From contig CAINXC010000652.1 of NCBI GenBank assembly GCA_903854655.1, positions 1-45,227 on the forward strand: a stretch of 45,227 bases of DNA. The letters run 5' to 3'. The stretch's first letter is position 1. The number at the start of each line of letters is the position of its first letter. The notes under the pieces are model-generated. The model did no database searches. It saw only the letters and a program-made list of their open reading frames with translations, and was not told the origin of the DNA. The position numbers and the translations under genes were made by a program. Origin of the DNA: an uncultured Verrucomicrobiota bacterium. GTDB lineage: Bacteria; Verrucomicrobiota; Verrucomicrobiia; Verrucomicrobiales; Verrucomicrobiaceae. Shown here in pieces: positions 33,336-42,443 of the stretch.

Positions 33336-34532
33336 TCAGTGGGTGGTTTCGGTGGCTGTCGCTCTGCGGTAGGCGGCCAGCAACTGCTCCACCGATTTTT
33401 CCCAGCACAGCTCGGTGGTCAACCGCTGGTAGCCGATGCGGCCCATCTGCTCGCGCCTGGCCGGATCATCGAGCATCTCCAAGATCGCGCCGCCCAGTTT
33501 TTCGGCGGAGTTCTCCGTCACATAGAGCGCGGCATCACCGGCGCTGTAGCGGCCTTCACGGGTGCCGAACATGACCTGGGCTTTCCCAAAGGCCATGTAC
33601 TCCAGGGTCTTGTTCATCGTGCAATGGTCGTTGTAGGCGTTGATGGGATCGCAGGCGACGCCGAGGTCCATCGTGGTCAAAGCGGTGAACAAAAACTCGT
33701 TCGACACCCGCCCGGGCATGTCCACATGGGCGGCAAGGCCGAGGTCGTCCCGGAGTTTCACCAGCGCTTCGTGCTCCGGTCCCCTGCCCATCAGCAGGAA
33801 CTGCACATCCTCGCGGCGGCAGGTGTGGACGATATGATGCGCAGCCTGCACAAGATAGCTCACACCATCGGCATTGCCCATCACGCCGATGTATCCCACC
33901 AAGTGCTGGCGGCCCTTTTTCAAGGCCGGATCTTCGACGGCCGAACCGTTTAAATTGTGAGGTGCGGTTCGGACGATGAACACCTCATCACACGTTTTTG
34001 CACCCCGTCGTTTCACGGCTTCGAGCACGCTCTGATTGGTCGCCATCACGACATCCGCCACAGCCAGCGTGCAGCGCTCGGCGAGGCGCACCGCCCAGTA
34101 GAGCAGGCCGCGGCGGCCAAACTTCGCCTCGAACATTTCCGGCCACAGATCATGAACATCAAAGATGATCTTCACACCCGCCAGCAGTTTGAAAGGCAGG
34201 GCCACCAGGAACAACAAGTCCGGCGGATTGCACAGGTGGATCACATCAAAGCCGCGGCGACGCCAGGCCTTCAAAGCACAACCCCACTCACCCCACAACG
34301 CCGAGAAGTATTCAAAGAGGAAACCTTTGATGCCACTGGCCTCGCCGCTGATCCAGTGCCGGTAAATCGTGATGCCCTCCAGCACCTCCTCCGCCTGGGT
34401 GTACCCACGCATCCGGGGGCAGATGACCGTCACCTCGTGGCCGGCATCGCGCAGGGCGCAGGCCTCCTGCCAGACGCGCCGGTCAAGCGGCACCGGGAGG
34501 TTCTCGACGATGATGAGGATGCGTGCGGCCAT
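33336..34532 (-). CDS. Glycosyltransferase family 4 (WbuB-like)
   Basis: 398 residues from an ATG at 34530-34532. The N-domain begins ARILIIVENLPVPLDRRVWQEA, the usual WbuB-like start, with FDVHDLWPEMF marking the acceptor region; the C-domain has VGYIGVMGNADGVSYLV and MNKTLEYMAFGKAQVMFGT with the donor-binding Glu. Retaining transfer of a nucleotide sugar to a lipid-linked intermediate is expected. It lies 9 bp downstream of the acyltransferase and 19 bp upstream of the O-antigen-ligase gene, so it is in the operon. Confidence 0.9.
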   Translation of the reverse strand: MAARILIIVENLPVPLDRRVWQEACALRDAGHEVTVICPRMRGYTQAEEVLEGITIYRHWISGEASGIKGFLFEYFSALWGEWGCALKAWRRRGFDVIHLCNPPDLLFLVALPFKLLAGVKIIFDVHDLWPEMFEAKFGRRGLLYWAVRLAERCTLAVADVVMATNQSVLEAVKRRGAKTCDEVFIVRTAPHNLNGSAVEDPALKKGRQHLVGYIGVMGNADGVSYLVQAAHHIVHTCRREDVQFLLMGRGPEHEALVKLRDDLGLAAHVDMPGRVSNEFLFTALTTMDLGVACDPINAYNDHCTMNKTLEYMAFGKAQVMFGTREGRYSAGDAALYVTENSAEKLGGAILEMLDDPARREQMGRIGYQRLTTELCWEKSVEQLLAAYRRATATETTH

Positions 34533-34541
34533 GCAGCCCGT

Positions 34542-35714
34542 TCACGAAATCTGCGGCAGCACGGGCAGCTTCTGAGAAGACGCCGGAACCTTTGCCAATT
34601 GCCGCCCCAGAGACATGAAGGGCTTCTCCACCATCCGGTGCAGCATCCATGAGATCAGAAGAATAACGGGCATGCCCACGACCAGCATGTACACGAGCAC
34701 GTCGCGTTGCGCCATGCCTGGCTGATACCGATGCAGCAGACCAAGCAGAAGAATGATCACCGGCCAGTGGATGAGGTACAGGGAATAGGAAAGCTCGCCA
34801 ACCCAGCGAGTCGCGGAATTGCCGAGCACCCAGCCAATGAGCCGCCCAACCGGCGAGGCGAAGCCCTTCCAGACCCCCAGGGCCACAGGACATGCGACGG
34901 CCCAGATCAGGAACGGCAGCGGATCCTTCGCCAGGAAAACGGCCGCCATCAGGGCCGAAAAGGCAATCACACCACCGAGTTTACCGCGCCCTTCCTCATT
35001 GGCATCCAGCCAAGTGGCGAGATAGCTCGATCCAATGCCCACCAGAAAAAACGGCAGCCAGTAAGGCAGCGAACAGTTGATGGGATTGCTGCACCAGCCC
35101 TGAAGCACCTGCCCCGCCAATGCGGTGACCAGCAGCGCCATCAATCCCCACCCTCGCCGCAGCATCCATAGCAGCATGGGAGCCACAAGATAGAACTGCT
35201 CCTCCAGGGCCATGCTCCACGCGGGCATCAAGAACGTCGCCGAAACTCCTTCGATCACGGATTTCGGCAGCACCCCGTGCACCATGAACACATGCGCCAA
35301 GACGTGGCCCGCCCAACTGGCGTCCTGATTCGCCTGCGCCGTCCGTTGCCAGTCCATGTAAAAATCGCCGGACCAGGGCACGCTGTTGATGATCATGCCC
35401 GTCAGCGGAGCCAGCACGATGGACAGCCCCAAGGCCACCCAGTACACCGGAAAGATGCGAAACACCCGGCGCAGCATGTAGCGGCCGTAACCCAACTGCT
35501 CCCGCTGCAACAGCGTGGCGATGGCAAAGCCGCTCAGGATGATGAAAGCCTGGGCCGGCGGGTCCGCCTCCGTGAACATGATCCAAACCTTGGCCGCGCG
35601 ACCGCCGGCCGGCAGGTGCCCGTAACCACACCAGCAAAACAGGTGGGCGAGGGCCACCCACACGGCCAGCAGGCCACGCAGGCCGTCGAATTCATGGTAG
35701 CGCTTGGGGGGCAT
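34542..35714 (-). CDS. Acyltransferase 3 family (OafA-like) membrane protein
   Basis: 390 residues with about ten hydrophobic helices. It opens with YHEFDGLRGLLAVWVALAHL, holding the conserved GLRG and the catalytic-type His of acyltransferase-3 proteins, and has SYSLYLIHWPVIILLLGLL near the end. The family O-acetylates (or succinylates) polysaccharide, here likely the product of this cluster. 133 bp, including a palindrome, separate it from the upstream dehydrogenase gene; it is closely followed by the GT4. Confidence 0.9.
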   Translation of the reverse strand: MPPKRYHEFDGLRGLLAVWVALAHLFCWCGYGHLPAGGRAAKVWIMFTEADPPAQAFIILSGFAIATLLQREQLGYGRYMLRRVFRIFPVYWVALGLSIVLAPLTGMIINSVPWSGDFYMDWQRTAQANQDASWAGHVLAHVFMVHGVLPKSVIEGVSATFLMPAWSMALEEQFYLVAPMLLWMLRRGWGLMALLVTALAGQVLQGWCSNPINCSLPYWLPFFLVGIGSSYLATWLDANEEGRGKLGGVIAFSALMAAVFLAKDPLPFLIWAVACPVALGVWKGFASPVGRLIGWVLGNSATRWVGELSYSLYLIHWPVIILLLGLLHRYQPGMAQRDVLVYMLVVGMPVILLISWMLHRMVEKPFMSLGRQLAKVPASSQKLPVLPQIS

Positions 35715-35755
35715 AGAATGGGCGCGGATGTTCAGTGCGCGTGAGGCCGACCTAA

Positions 35756-35776
35756 CATATTACATTGCATAATATG
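35756..35776. promoter_or_regulatory. AT-rich palindrome upstream of the acyltransferase gene
   Basis: CATATTA at 35756-35762 and TAATATG at 35770-35776 are exact inverted copies separated by CATTGCA. The stretch is AT-rich in GC-rich surroundings and lies ~40-60 bp upstream of the acyltransferase start. On the minus strand TAATAT or TATTAT could be a -10 element. A protein-binding site or internal promoter is possible. Confidence 0.45.
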
Positions 35777-35847
35777 CGGCATCTTGGCGGTTTGGTCCAC
35801 CAAATGAAGGGCTTACGCCGCACAAGAAACAGCATCGCGCCCAACGC

Positions 35848-37149
35848 CTACCAGCAAAGGCCCTCGTAGCTCCACGCCAGAGATTCAAGCTCGCGCCAGC
35901 CATTGACATCGATCACGCTCTGATCCGCGCGCGCCACGGCGCGAAGGGCATCGACACCCACGCATTTTTGCGAGACGACGATCAAGCCGCAGTCGCTCAC
36001 CACCTCTTCCGCCGTCTCGCGCAGCAGGGATGCCAGATGCGGCATGCGACGCTGAATTTCCACCTCGTTGGCCCCGATCAGACGAGAAAGGTTCAGACTG
36101 GGGTCATAGATGCTCAACTGATAGCCGCGGCCGAGCAGGGTCTCGGCCACCGCGACCATCGGGCTGCCGCGCAGGTCGTCCGTATCCGCCTTGAAGGCGA
36201 GGCCGAGCAGCCCCACCTTGCGCGTGCCTTTGCTGGTGATGAGCTTGATAAGCAGGTCGAGATGGGCGCTGTTGGTGTCCAGCACGTTGTCGAGCAGGGG
36301 CAGGTTCACTCCTTCCATCCGGGCAAGGCTGCTGAGCGCGCTGACATCCTTCGGCAGGCAGGAGCCGCCGAAGGGATTGCCGGGCTTCATGTAGTAGCGG
36401 CTGATGTTCAGCTTCTCATCGCGGCACACCACGTCCATGACACGAGCGCCGTCCACCTGGAGGAATTTCGCCATGCGCCCGATTTCATTGGCAAACCCCA
36501 CCTTCAGGGCATGGAAGTAGTTGCACGAGTACTTGATCAGCTCCGCTCCCTCCCAGGCCAGGATCTCGGCTTTGTCACCAAGCAGGTCCAGCGCCTCGGA
36601 GCTCTCCGGCGCCTGGCCGTCGTGCGTGCCGACCACGCACAGGGAGGGCTCCCTGAAGTCTTTCACGGCGGTGCCTTCGCGCAGGAACTCCGGGCAGTAA
36701 TACACTTTCACCAAGCCACCCTGGAGCTGGGGGGCAAAGAAATCACGCACCAGCATCCGGGTGCTGCCGGGCAGCATGGTGCTGCGGAAAATGACCACAT
36801 GCGGGGCTCCTTTGGCGGCAATCGCAGCACTGATCTGCTCCGAAACTTTGCGCACATAGTCAAGATTCAGCCGGCCCGATTCCAGCGATGGCGTGCCCAC
36901 GCAGACAATGGACACATCACTGAGCTTGACGGCTTCGGCCGAGTCCGTGGTGGCGCTGAGCCAGCCCTTCGTCCGGGCATCGGCAAGCAGTTCATTCAAC
37001 AACGGTTCGACAATGGGCGAGATGCCCTGGTTGAAGGCGTCCACCTTCCCCTGCTGCACGTCCGCGCCGATCACCCGGTGGCCCCGTTCCGTAAGACAGC
37101 CTGCGGTGACGGCACCGACATACCCAAGTCCAAAAATACTGACGTTCAT
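35848..37149 (-). CDS. UDP-glucose/GDP-mannose dehydrogenase family protein (AlgD-like)
   Basis: 433 residues. It oxidises a nucleotide sugar to its uronic acid with two NAD+. It matches GDP-mannose 6-dehydrogenase AlgD better than UDP-glucose dehydrogenase: IFGLGYVGAVTAGCLTERGH, NQGISPIVEPLL, CVGTPSLESGRLNLDYV, MDVVCRDEKLNISRYYMKPG, the catalytic Cys264 in FGGSCLPKDV, and the closing GLCW. These comparisons are from memory of the family. If right, the product is GDP-mannuronate, pointing to an alginate-like or mannuronate-containing polymer. It overlaps the upstream heparinase-like gene by ATGA at 37146-37149. Confidence 0.88.
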   Translation of the reverse strand: MNVSIFGLGYVGAVTAGCLTERGHRVIGADVQQGKVDAFNQGISPIVEPLLNELLADARTKGWLSATTDSAEAVKLSDVSIVCVGTPSLESGRLNLDYVRKVSEQISAAIAAKGAPHVVIFRSTMLPGSTRMLVRDFFAPQLQGGLVKVYYCPEFLREGTAVKDFREPSLCVVGTHDGQAPESSEALDLLGDKAEILAWEGAELIKYSCNYFHALKVGFANEIGRMAKFLQVDGARVMDVVCRDEKLNISRYYMKPGNPFGGSCLPKDVSALSSLARMEGVNLPLLDNVLDTNSAHLDLLIKLITSKGTRKVGLLGLAFKADTDDLRGSPMVAVAETLLGRGYQLSIYDPSLNLSRLIGANEVEIQRRMPHLASLLRETAEEVVSDCGLIVVSQKCVGVDALRAVARADQSVIDVNGWRELESLAWSYEGLCW

Positions 37150-39047
37150 GCTTTAATGTCTCTCTGCTTCGACACGCCCTTAGCCACAGATGGCCCCCGT
37201 GTCCACTCACTGCGCAGTTTCCCTTTCGCCACAATGTCGAGCGTCAACGCGCGCTCAAGCTGCCCGTATCGGGGCGACACCATCATTTCACCCATCTCGC
37301 AGCTCACAATCTGGTCCCCCACCACCTCCAGATGCCAGAGCCTGCCATCCCTGCGGATGCCATAGACAAGCATTCTTCCGCCTTCAAGACGGCATTCCGG
37401 GGAAAAACACCAGCGCACGCGAAAAGAATCATCGTCCCTGGAGGAATCATCGACAATGAGCGTGGAGTTCGGTCCGATGGTCACGACACGGGTGAAGCTC
37501 CGGCCTTCCAGCTCCAGCGAGGCCATGAGGCTGCGATCATTCACCAGATGCATGGCGGGCTGCGCATGATGATCGGAAAGCAGAAAAGTGCCGGTGCGTT
37601 TCGGGGTGTGAAAACCCGCCACGGGCTGTGGACCGTTGTGTGCTTCCCAGCCGGCGAGCTGGGCCCGGCGGTCCGCCATGCCGTAGTAGCCGCCAGTCCC
37701 GGGGTCGATCACAATGGCCTGCGCACCCGCCCAGATCGACAGGTGCAAGGCATCGCAGTGACCATGGGCGGCCATCGTGCCATAACCCAGCGGCGAGGCG
37801 TCCAGGCGCAGCAGCCAGTTGTCCAGCTCGCACACCGCCATCCCGCTTTCTTTCGCCAGCCACCAGCCTTCATGCGATTCTGCATCGGCGACCAGCCTGC
37901 TGCCCAGAGGCGTGGGCCCGATCCAGTAGGCCAGGGTGGCCCCCTGCTCATGTCCGGCAAGCCAGCTCTGCCACTCGCTCAAGGCCTCGCTGCGGTTGAG
38001 AACGATGGGCAGCACCTGCGCATCATCGCTGTCCCCATAGTCCCACGGTTCAAGCGGATGTGTCATGTGCACAAAAAACTCCGCAGCAGCCCCCAGCCGG
38101 TCCATCACCGGCGAGGCCTGCACGCCCATCAGCCGCTGCGCGTGCCAGGCCATTTCCCAGGCAAAGAGATGGTAGTGCAGCGCCTGCTCGCGGTTGCCCC
38201 CATCAGACGCGAACTGCTCCATGACACAATCCGCCACCGCCTGCCATAGCTCCCCGGGGGTGCCAATGTGCACCTCCAGCGCCGGCCAGCGCCTGACCGC
38301 ATGCAGCAGACCCACGAGTTCGCCCAGCAGGTGGTTGTTGGCCGACGATCCAAAGCTGCGATAGCGGCACACCCAGGCAGCGTGTGCAGGCACAATGCGC
38401 TCGGCCAGAACCTTCTGCCGCTCCGTGAGAAGTTCGTCGCCGCAAGCCCGCACCAGGGCATCGAACCAGCAGAAATTCATCAGCCGCAAGCCTGCTTCCA
38501 GCGTGCTGGTCCAGTTGATGCCGCGCCCCACGGGATTGCGGTCGCACCAGTCCTCCAGCCAGAGCTGCGCCGTGCGGGCGGCATCCAGGTCATCATTGAG
38601 CCAGCCGTGCATCACCACCCGGGTCATCTCGCTCCACCGGTTGATCTCCCAGATGGTGCGCGCGTCCGCACCATGCGGCAGATGCCGGTGATCAAGCTTG
38701 TGGGACAGTTCGTCGGGGGCGATCACCACGCCGCACGAGGCGTCGCGATGCCAGCAGGGCGGCGCGCCTGTGCTTGCCACGCGCCAGCCATACAGCTTCC
38801 AGTCCCCCAGCAGCAGCTTCTTCGCGTCGGCGGCAAGCTGCCGTCTGAGGGCGGGCGGAGCGGCGGCGCGATCCGGCAGCATGGGCGAGCACGTCAGCGT
38901 ATCCCCCAGGGAAAGACTCGTCAGCCGTTTTGCGAATGAGGCATCCGACAGGTGCTTCCAGTTTTCGCCCACCCGATGCCATAGCTCCGAGAGGCTCATC
39001 GCCTTCAGACGATTCGCATACCAGGAGAGTTTGGAACTGCCGTTCAT
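37146..39047 (-). CDS. Heparinase II/III family protein
   Basis: 633 residues from an ATG at 39045-39047. An alpha/alpha-barrel of ~370 residues contains WEINRWSEMTRVV and GSSANNHLLGELVGL (the conserved His/Asn in HEPNH-type positions), followed by a beta-sandwich with AAHGHCDALHLSIWAGAQAIV and a catalytic-type DPGTGGYY. Family members cut uronic-acid-containing chains by beta-elimination; those in glycan synthesis clusters are thought to trim or control the polymer. There is no clear signal peptide. It lies between the bi-domain oxidoreductase and AlgD-like genes. Confidence 0.85.
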   Translation of the reverse strand: MNGSSKLSWYANRLKAMSLSELWHRVGENWKHLSDASFAKRLTSLSLGDTLTCSPMLPDRAAAPPALRRQLAADAKKLLLGDWKLYGWRVASTGAPPCWHRDASCGVVIAPDELSHKLDHRHLPHGADARTIWEINRWSEMTRVVMHGWLNDDLDAARTAQLWLEDWCDRNPVGRGINWTSTLEAGLRLMNFCWFDALVRACGDELLTERQKVLAERIVPAHAAWVCRYRSFGSSANNHLLGELVGLLHAVRRWPALEVHIGTPGELWQAVADCVMEQFASDGGNREQALHYHLFAWEMAWHAQRLMGVQASPVMDRLGAAAEFFVHMTHPLEPWDYGDSDDAQVLPIVLNRSEALSEWQSWLAGHEQGATLAYWIGPTPLGSRLVADAESHEGWWLAKESGMAVCELDNWLLRLDASPLGYGTMAAHGHCDALHLSIWAGAQAIVIDPGTGGYYGMADRRAQLAGWEAHNGPQPVAGFHTPKRTGTFLLSDHHAQPAMHLVNDRSLMASLELEGRSFTRVVTIGPNSTLIVDDSSRDDDSFRVRWCFSPECRLEGGRMLVYGIRRDGRLWHLEVVGDQIVSCEMGEMMVSPRYGQLERALTLDIVAKGKLRSEWTRGPSVAKGVSKQRDIKA

Positions 39048-39126
39048 GGCGGGATAAAACCGGGAGATCGCGCGCGGCCTCCCCTAGCTATCGCTCCGGC
39101 TCCCGTCTGTCAATCCCCTCGGCTGT

Positions 39127-41298
39127 CTAGCCGAGCAGCTTTAGCGCCACCGCCTTCCGCTCCCGGATCGACTCCAGCACCGCGAAGGTGAGCTCCATGC
39201 TCCGTCGCGACTGCTCGTAAGGCAGAGGATGTGCGCTCTCTCCCTTCAGAAAGGCCAGCCAGGCGGCGACTTCCTCGGCATGGCCCTTCGAGGCGAATTT
39301 CTTCGTGGTCTGCTTCCTCCCCTGGCAGAGCGACAGCTTCATGAAATTCTCGCACTCCGCGACCAGACCGGAGGCAAACACTCGAAACGTCTCCTTGGGA
39401 AAAGCGAAGTCCCCTTCCGCCGAGTAAATCAGTTGAAACGAGGAGCCATCGCTGAACTCCACCTGCGCCGTAACCGAATCTGGAAACGGGTTGCGTCCCC
39501 GGGCCGGCCACACCGTCTGGGCCGTGACGCTCACCGGCTGCGACTCGAGCACATGGCAGGCGTAGTCGAGCATGTGGCAGGCCTCCCCCAGCACCCGGCC
39601 TCCGCTTTCCTCAAGGTTGGCATACCAGTGATCTGGCGCGAGCGGCCCGGCGAACACATGTTAGGCCATCGACTTTGGCCCTGGGATCGCCTTCAGCACC
39701 TCTTTCAGTTCCACTGTCGCGGGCGCAAACCGGCGGTTGAATCCAACCATCACGCTGCCTTGGGTGGACTGCATCGCGGCGCTGATTTCCTTTAATTCCT
39801 GCGGCGTCAGGCACAACGGCTTTTCCACGAAGACGTGCTGGTTGGCTTGCAGTCCCTTGAGCACCAGCGGGGCGTGCAGGTGGTGCCGGGTGCCAATCAT
39901 GACCGCGCCCCCCGGCTGCGCGAAAACCTTCGCCGCATCCGTCTCCGCTGAAGCAAAGCCAAACTTCCCCTTCACATGCCGGGCGCTGAGGCCCGTGCCA
40001 TTGACAATGGTGCCCAGCGGGATTTTCCCCTTCACATGCGGCAGCAGCATGGTGCGCGCGAAGTTGCCCGCGCCAATGCAATGCATTGCGGATTGCGGAT
40101 TGCGGATTGCGGATTCGGGAAGATTGCGCGGAGAGGTGCCTTCCCTCAAAGAATCCGCAATTCGCAATCCGTAATCCACAATCGAGTACTCCAAGACCAC
40201 CCCAATGTCCGCATTGCCCGCCCGCATCAGTTCGTCATACACAGAGACGGCGTCCGCAAACGCGGCGCGACGGGTGGTCACGGGCTCCAGATTCAACCGG
40301 CCTGACTTCATGAGGTGCAGGCAGCTTTCGAAGTTCCGGTTTTCTGTCCAGCGCACGTAGCCGATGGGGTAGTCCTTGCCGCCCCACTCGTACTGCGGGT
40401 CGTAGCGGCCAGGGCCATAGCTGCGCGAGTAGCGCACCTGGATGTCCTTCATGTAGCAGGTCTTCCATTCCAGGTGGGCATCATAGATCCCCACAATCAC
40501 GAGTGTTCCGCGATCACGCAAGCAGGCCACCGCCTGCTCCGCCGGAGCGCTGGATTTGCCACCCACGCAAAGCAGCACCGCATCCACGCCAAAGCCGTCC
40601 GTCCATTCCCGCACCGCGTCTTCGACCTTGGCGTTTGAGGGATTCACCACCCGCTCCGCTCCCATGGCCAGCGCCGTGTTCAAGCGGTCTTGCGCGAAAT
40701 CCACGCCCAGCACGCGAGCTCCGGAGGCCGCAAGAATGCCGGTCGCCAACTGCCCCACCAAGCCCTGACCTATAATGAGCACCCGATCACCCACACCCAC
40801 CGCCGCCTGCCGCACCGCCTGCATCGAAATCGCCGCGAGCGTGGTGTAAGCCGCCTGCCAGTCCGCCACCCCTTCGGGAATCGGCGACGCCAGCAGGTCC
40901 GGCACCGCAATCATCTCCGCGTGGAACGCACACTCCGCGCCACCGCAAGCCACGCGATCCCCAACACGAAACCGGGTGTTCAGCTCATCCACCGCCACCA
41001 CTACCCCAGCCGCCGAGTAACCCAGCGGCGTCGGTGATTCCAGCCGGTTGCGCACCTTCTCCATCGCCGATTTCCAGCCCAGCGTCCGCGCCGTCTCTAG
41101 CACTTTCCTCACTTGATCCGGCCGCGCCTTCGCCTTTTGCAGCAACGACATCCGCGCCTGCTCCACCTTCATCTTCTCCGTCCCCGGCGAGATCACCGAG
41201 CAGGTGGTGCGCACCAGGATACCTCCCGGCGGCGCGACGGGTGAAGGCACCTCTTGCAGTTCGAGGCGACCGTCTTGGTATTGGGCGAGTTGTTTCAT
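39127..41298 (-). pseudogene. Bi-domain oxidoreductase (alcohol dehydrogenase + Gfo/Idh/MocA), broken by one in-frame TAA
   Basis: A single reading frame from the ATG at 41296-41298 to 39127, interrupted once by TAA at 39661-39663. Residues 1-~370 are a medium-chain alcohol dehydrogenase (GYSAAGVVVAV; VLIIGQGLVGQLATGILAAS). A linker coded by a palindromic repeat follows, then a Gfo/Idh/MocA domain (CIGAGNFARTMLL; VFVEKPLCL; VMVGFNRRFAP). The stop sits where homologs, as I recall them, have an aromatic or Tyr residue in GPKS-x-x-Y-x-V-x-AGPL-x-PDHW, and both sides remain in frame, so one base change explains it. A downstream GTG at 39657 has no visible ribosome site. It overlaps the upstream small gene by ATGA. 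Confidence 0.85.
40083..40183. repeat. Palindromic element inside the oxidoreductase linker
   Basis: A ~34-bp arm made of tandem GATTGCG units (40083-40116) is matched in reverse by 40151-40183 (GAATCCGCAATTCGCAATCC and on), with about three mismatches, around a 34-bp loop. It is read through in frame, giving the peptide YGLRIADSLREGTSP...SAIRNPQSAM between the two enzyme domains. Strings such as SAIRNPQSA are a known sign of such repeats in coding genes. Confidence 0.85.
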
Positions 41299-41747
41299 AG
41301 CAAGTCGTTGGTCGCAGGACCTCTCAAAAACTTAGCCAGTTCTTCGGGTGTCCTTTGGAAAAAGGAAGCTGTTGCCTCAATAGCGGCGAAGAAATCCTCG
41401 CCATGCCCTGGGCCTCCGAAGGAAGTGCCAAAACGGCTGTGCAAATTACGACTCGTTGGTGATGAATCAGGTTTCAATTTACACTGATATTCATGAATCA
41501 ACTCCTCTAAAATCTCCAAATAGAAAATGGTGTGCTCAAATGATTGTTCGTTAGGATGCCAGTCTTCGATGTTCCCCCCAGCAACACAGATTTGAATTAT
41601 GTTTTTTGACTTCCAGAATCCGGAGGTGTGACTCGATTCCAAAATTTCCAGTTTTGATGGCTCGATACCTTTTGATGCGAACCAATGAGATGTGGCTTGG
41701 CCATGAAGCTTGATAAGCTCTTGCTGTACTTCCCCGATTGTTGCCAT
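41295..41747 (-). CDS. Small hypothetical protein
   Basis: 150 residues from an ATG at 41745-41747. Lower GC than the operon genes (many AAA, ATT and TTT codons). It has SFEHTIFYLEILEELIHEYQ and FFAAIEATASFFQRTPEELA; no family recognised and no signal peptide. It overlaps the oxidoreductase start by ATGA (41295-41298). Together with the DUF7079-like gene on the far side of the transposase element, it looks like a recent arrival inside the operon. Confidence 0.65.
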   Translation of the reverse strand: MATIGEVQQELIKLHGQATSHWFASKGIEPSKLEILESSHTSGFWKSKNIIQICVAGGNIEDWHPNEQSFEHTIFYLEILEELIHEYQCKLKPDSSPTSRNLHSRFGTSFGGPGHGEDFFAAIEATASFFQRTPEELAKFLRGPATNDLL

Positions 41748-41813
41748 TTTCGCTAAAGTTTTAGGTTTTTGATTGTACCTCCCAATTCAATTCTTGCTAA
41801 TCGCCTGTCACCC

Positions 41814-41943
41814 CTGCCCGAAGGGCAGCCCGTGAGTAGCCGTGGTGTGAAGCGAGCCTCAGCGAGCAAACCCACGGACGGCATCGCCGCCCCACGGTTC
41901 GTTTGGCCCCCCGTACCCTACCACGAAGTGGTAGCCCCATCAC
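41814..41943 (+). repeat. Left structured arm of the Y1 element
   Basis: Three hairpins on the plus strand: CTGCCC-GAA-GGGCAG (41814-41828), CGGC-ATC-GCCG (41879-41889), and CTACCAC-GAA-GTGGTAG (41918-41934), with CCGTGG/CCACGG pairing around the middle one. It is ~85% identical to the reverse complement of 42444-42569. Confidence 0.85.
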
Positions 41944-42425
41944 GCGCCAATCTCCCCAGGCTCGCTGTTATCATCGAACCATTCTTTGTCGCGGTCGTTG
42001 ATCGCCAAACCCGCTTCGGCCAGCAGCTTCTCATATTCCTGGCGGAAGGTGACGCACTTGTGATGCTCCTCCTGCGTGCGGATGTATTCGATCAGCCGCT
42101 CCTTGTCCGACAAGGAGTGGGTGAAGGCCCCGTAGCCGTCCTGCCAATGCGAGAACTCCGGAAACACCTGCTGTCCTTTGATCCACAAGGATGAGGAGGT
42201 CTTGATTTCCTTGATCAGGTCCGACAGCGCGAGGGTTGAATGCAGGCTTGTGAGAATGTGAATGTGGTCTTCCACGCCGCCGATGCGGTACAGATGAGAT
42301 TGGCGCTTTTGGAGCACGCCCCAGATGAAGCGGTAAAGGTCGTCGCGCCTGGGTTTGCCAAGGACGCGTTCACGGTTCTTCGTGGAAAAAACCACGTGGT
42401 AGATGATCTGCGTGTAGGTGGACAC
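41940..42425 (-). CDS. Y1 tyrosine transposase (IS200/REP-associated, RAYT-like)
   Basis: 161 residues from a GTG at 42423-42425. It starts TQIIYHVVFSTKNRERVL, the usual opening of the Y1_Tnp family (PF01797), and has the HUH metal motif HIH in EDHIHILTSLHS and the catalytic Tyr in RLIEYIRTQEEHH. The enzyme cuts and joins single-stranded DNA at hairpins. Length is close to the ~150 residues typical of the family. The stop TGA is within the left arm. The protein looks complete and may be active. Confidence 0.9.
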   Translation of the reverse strand: MSTYTQIIYHVVFSTKNRERVLGKPRRDDLYRFIWGVLQKRQSHLYRIGGVEDHIHILTSLHSTLALSDLIKEIKTSSSLWIKGQQVFPEFSHWQDGYGAFTHSLSDKERLIEYIRTQEEHHKCVTFRQEYEKLLAEAGLAINDRDKEWFDDNSEPGEIGA

Positions 42426-42443
42426 TGCGCGGGTGGTGGCAAT

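Noticed and set aside
35968..37365. A 465-codon frame on the plus strand
   Set aside because: Antisense to the AlgD-like dehydrogenase, whose catalytic Cys and cofactor motifs are intact.
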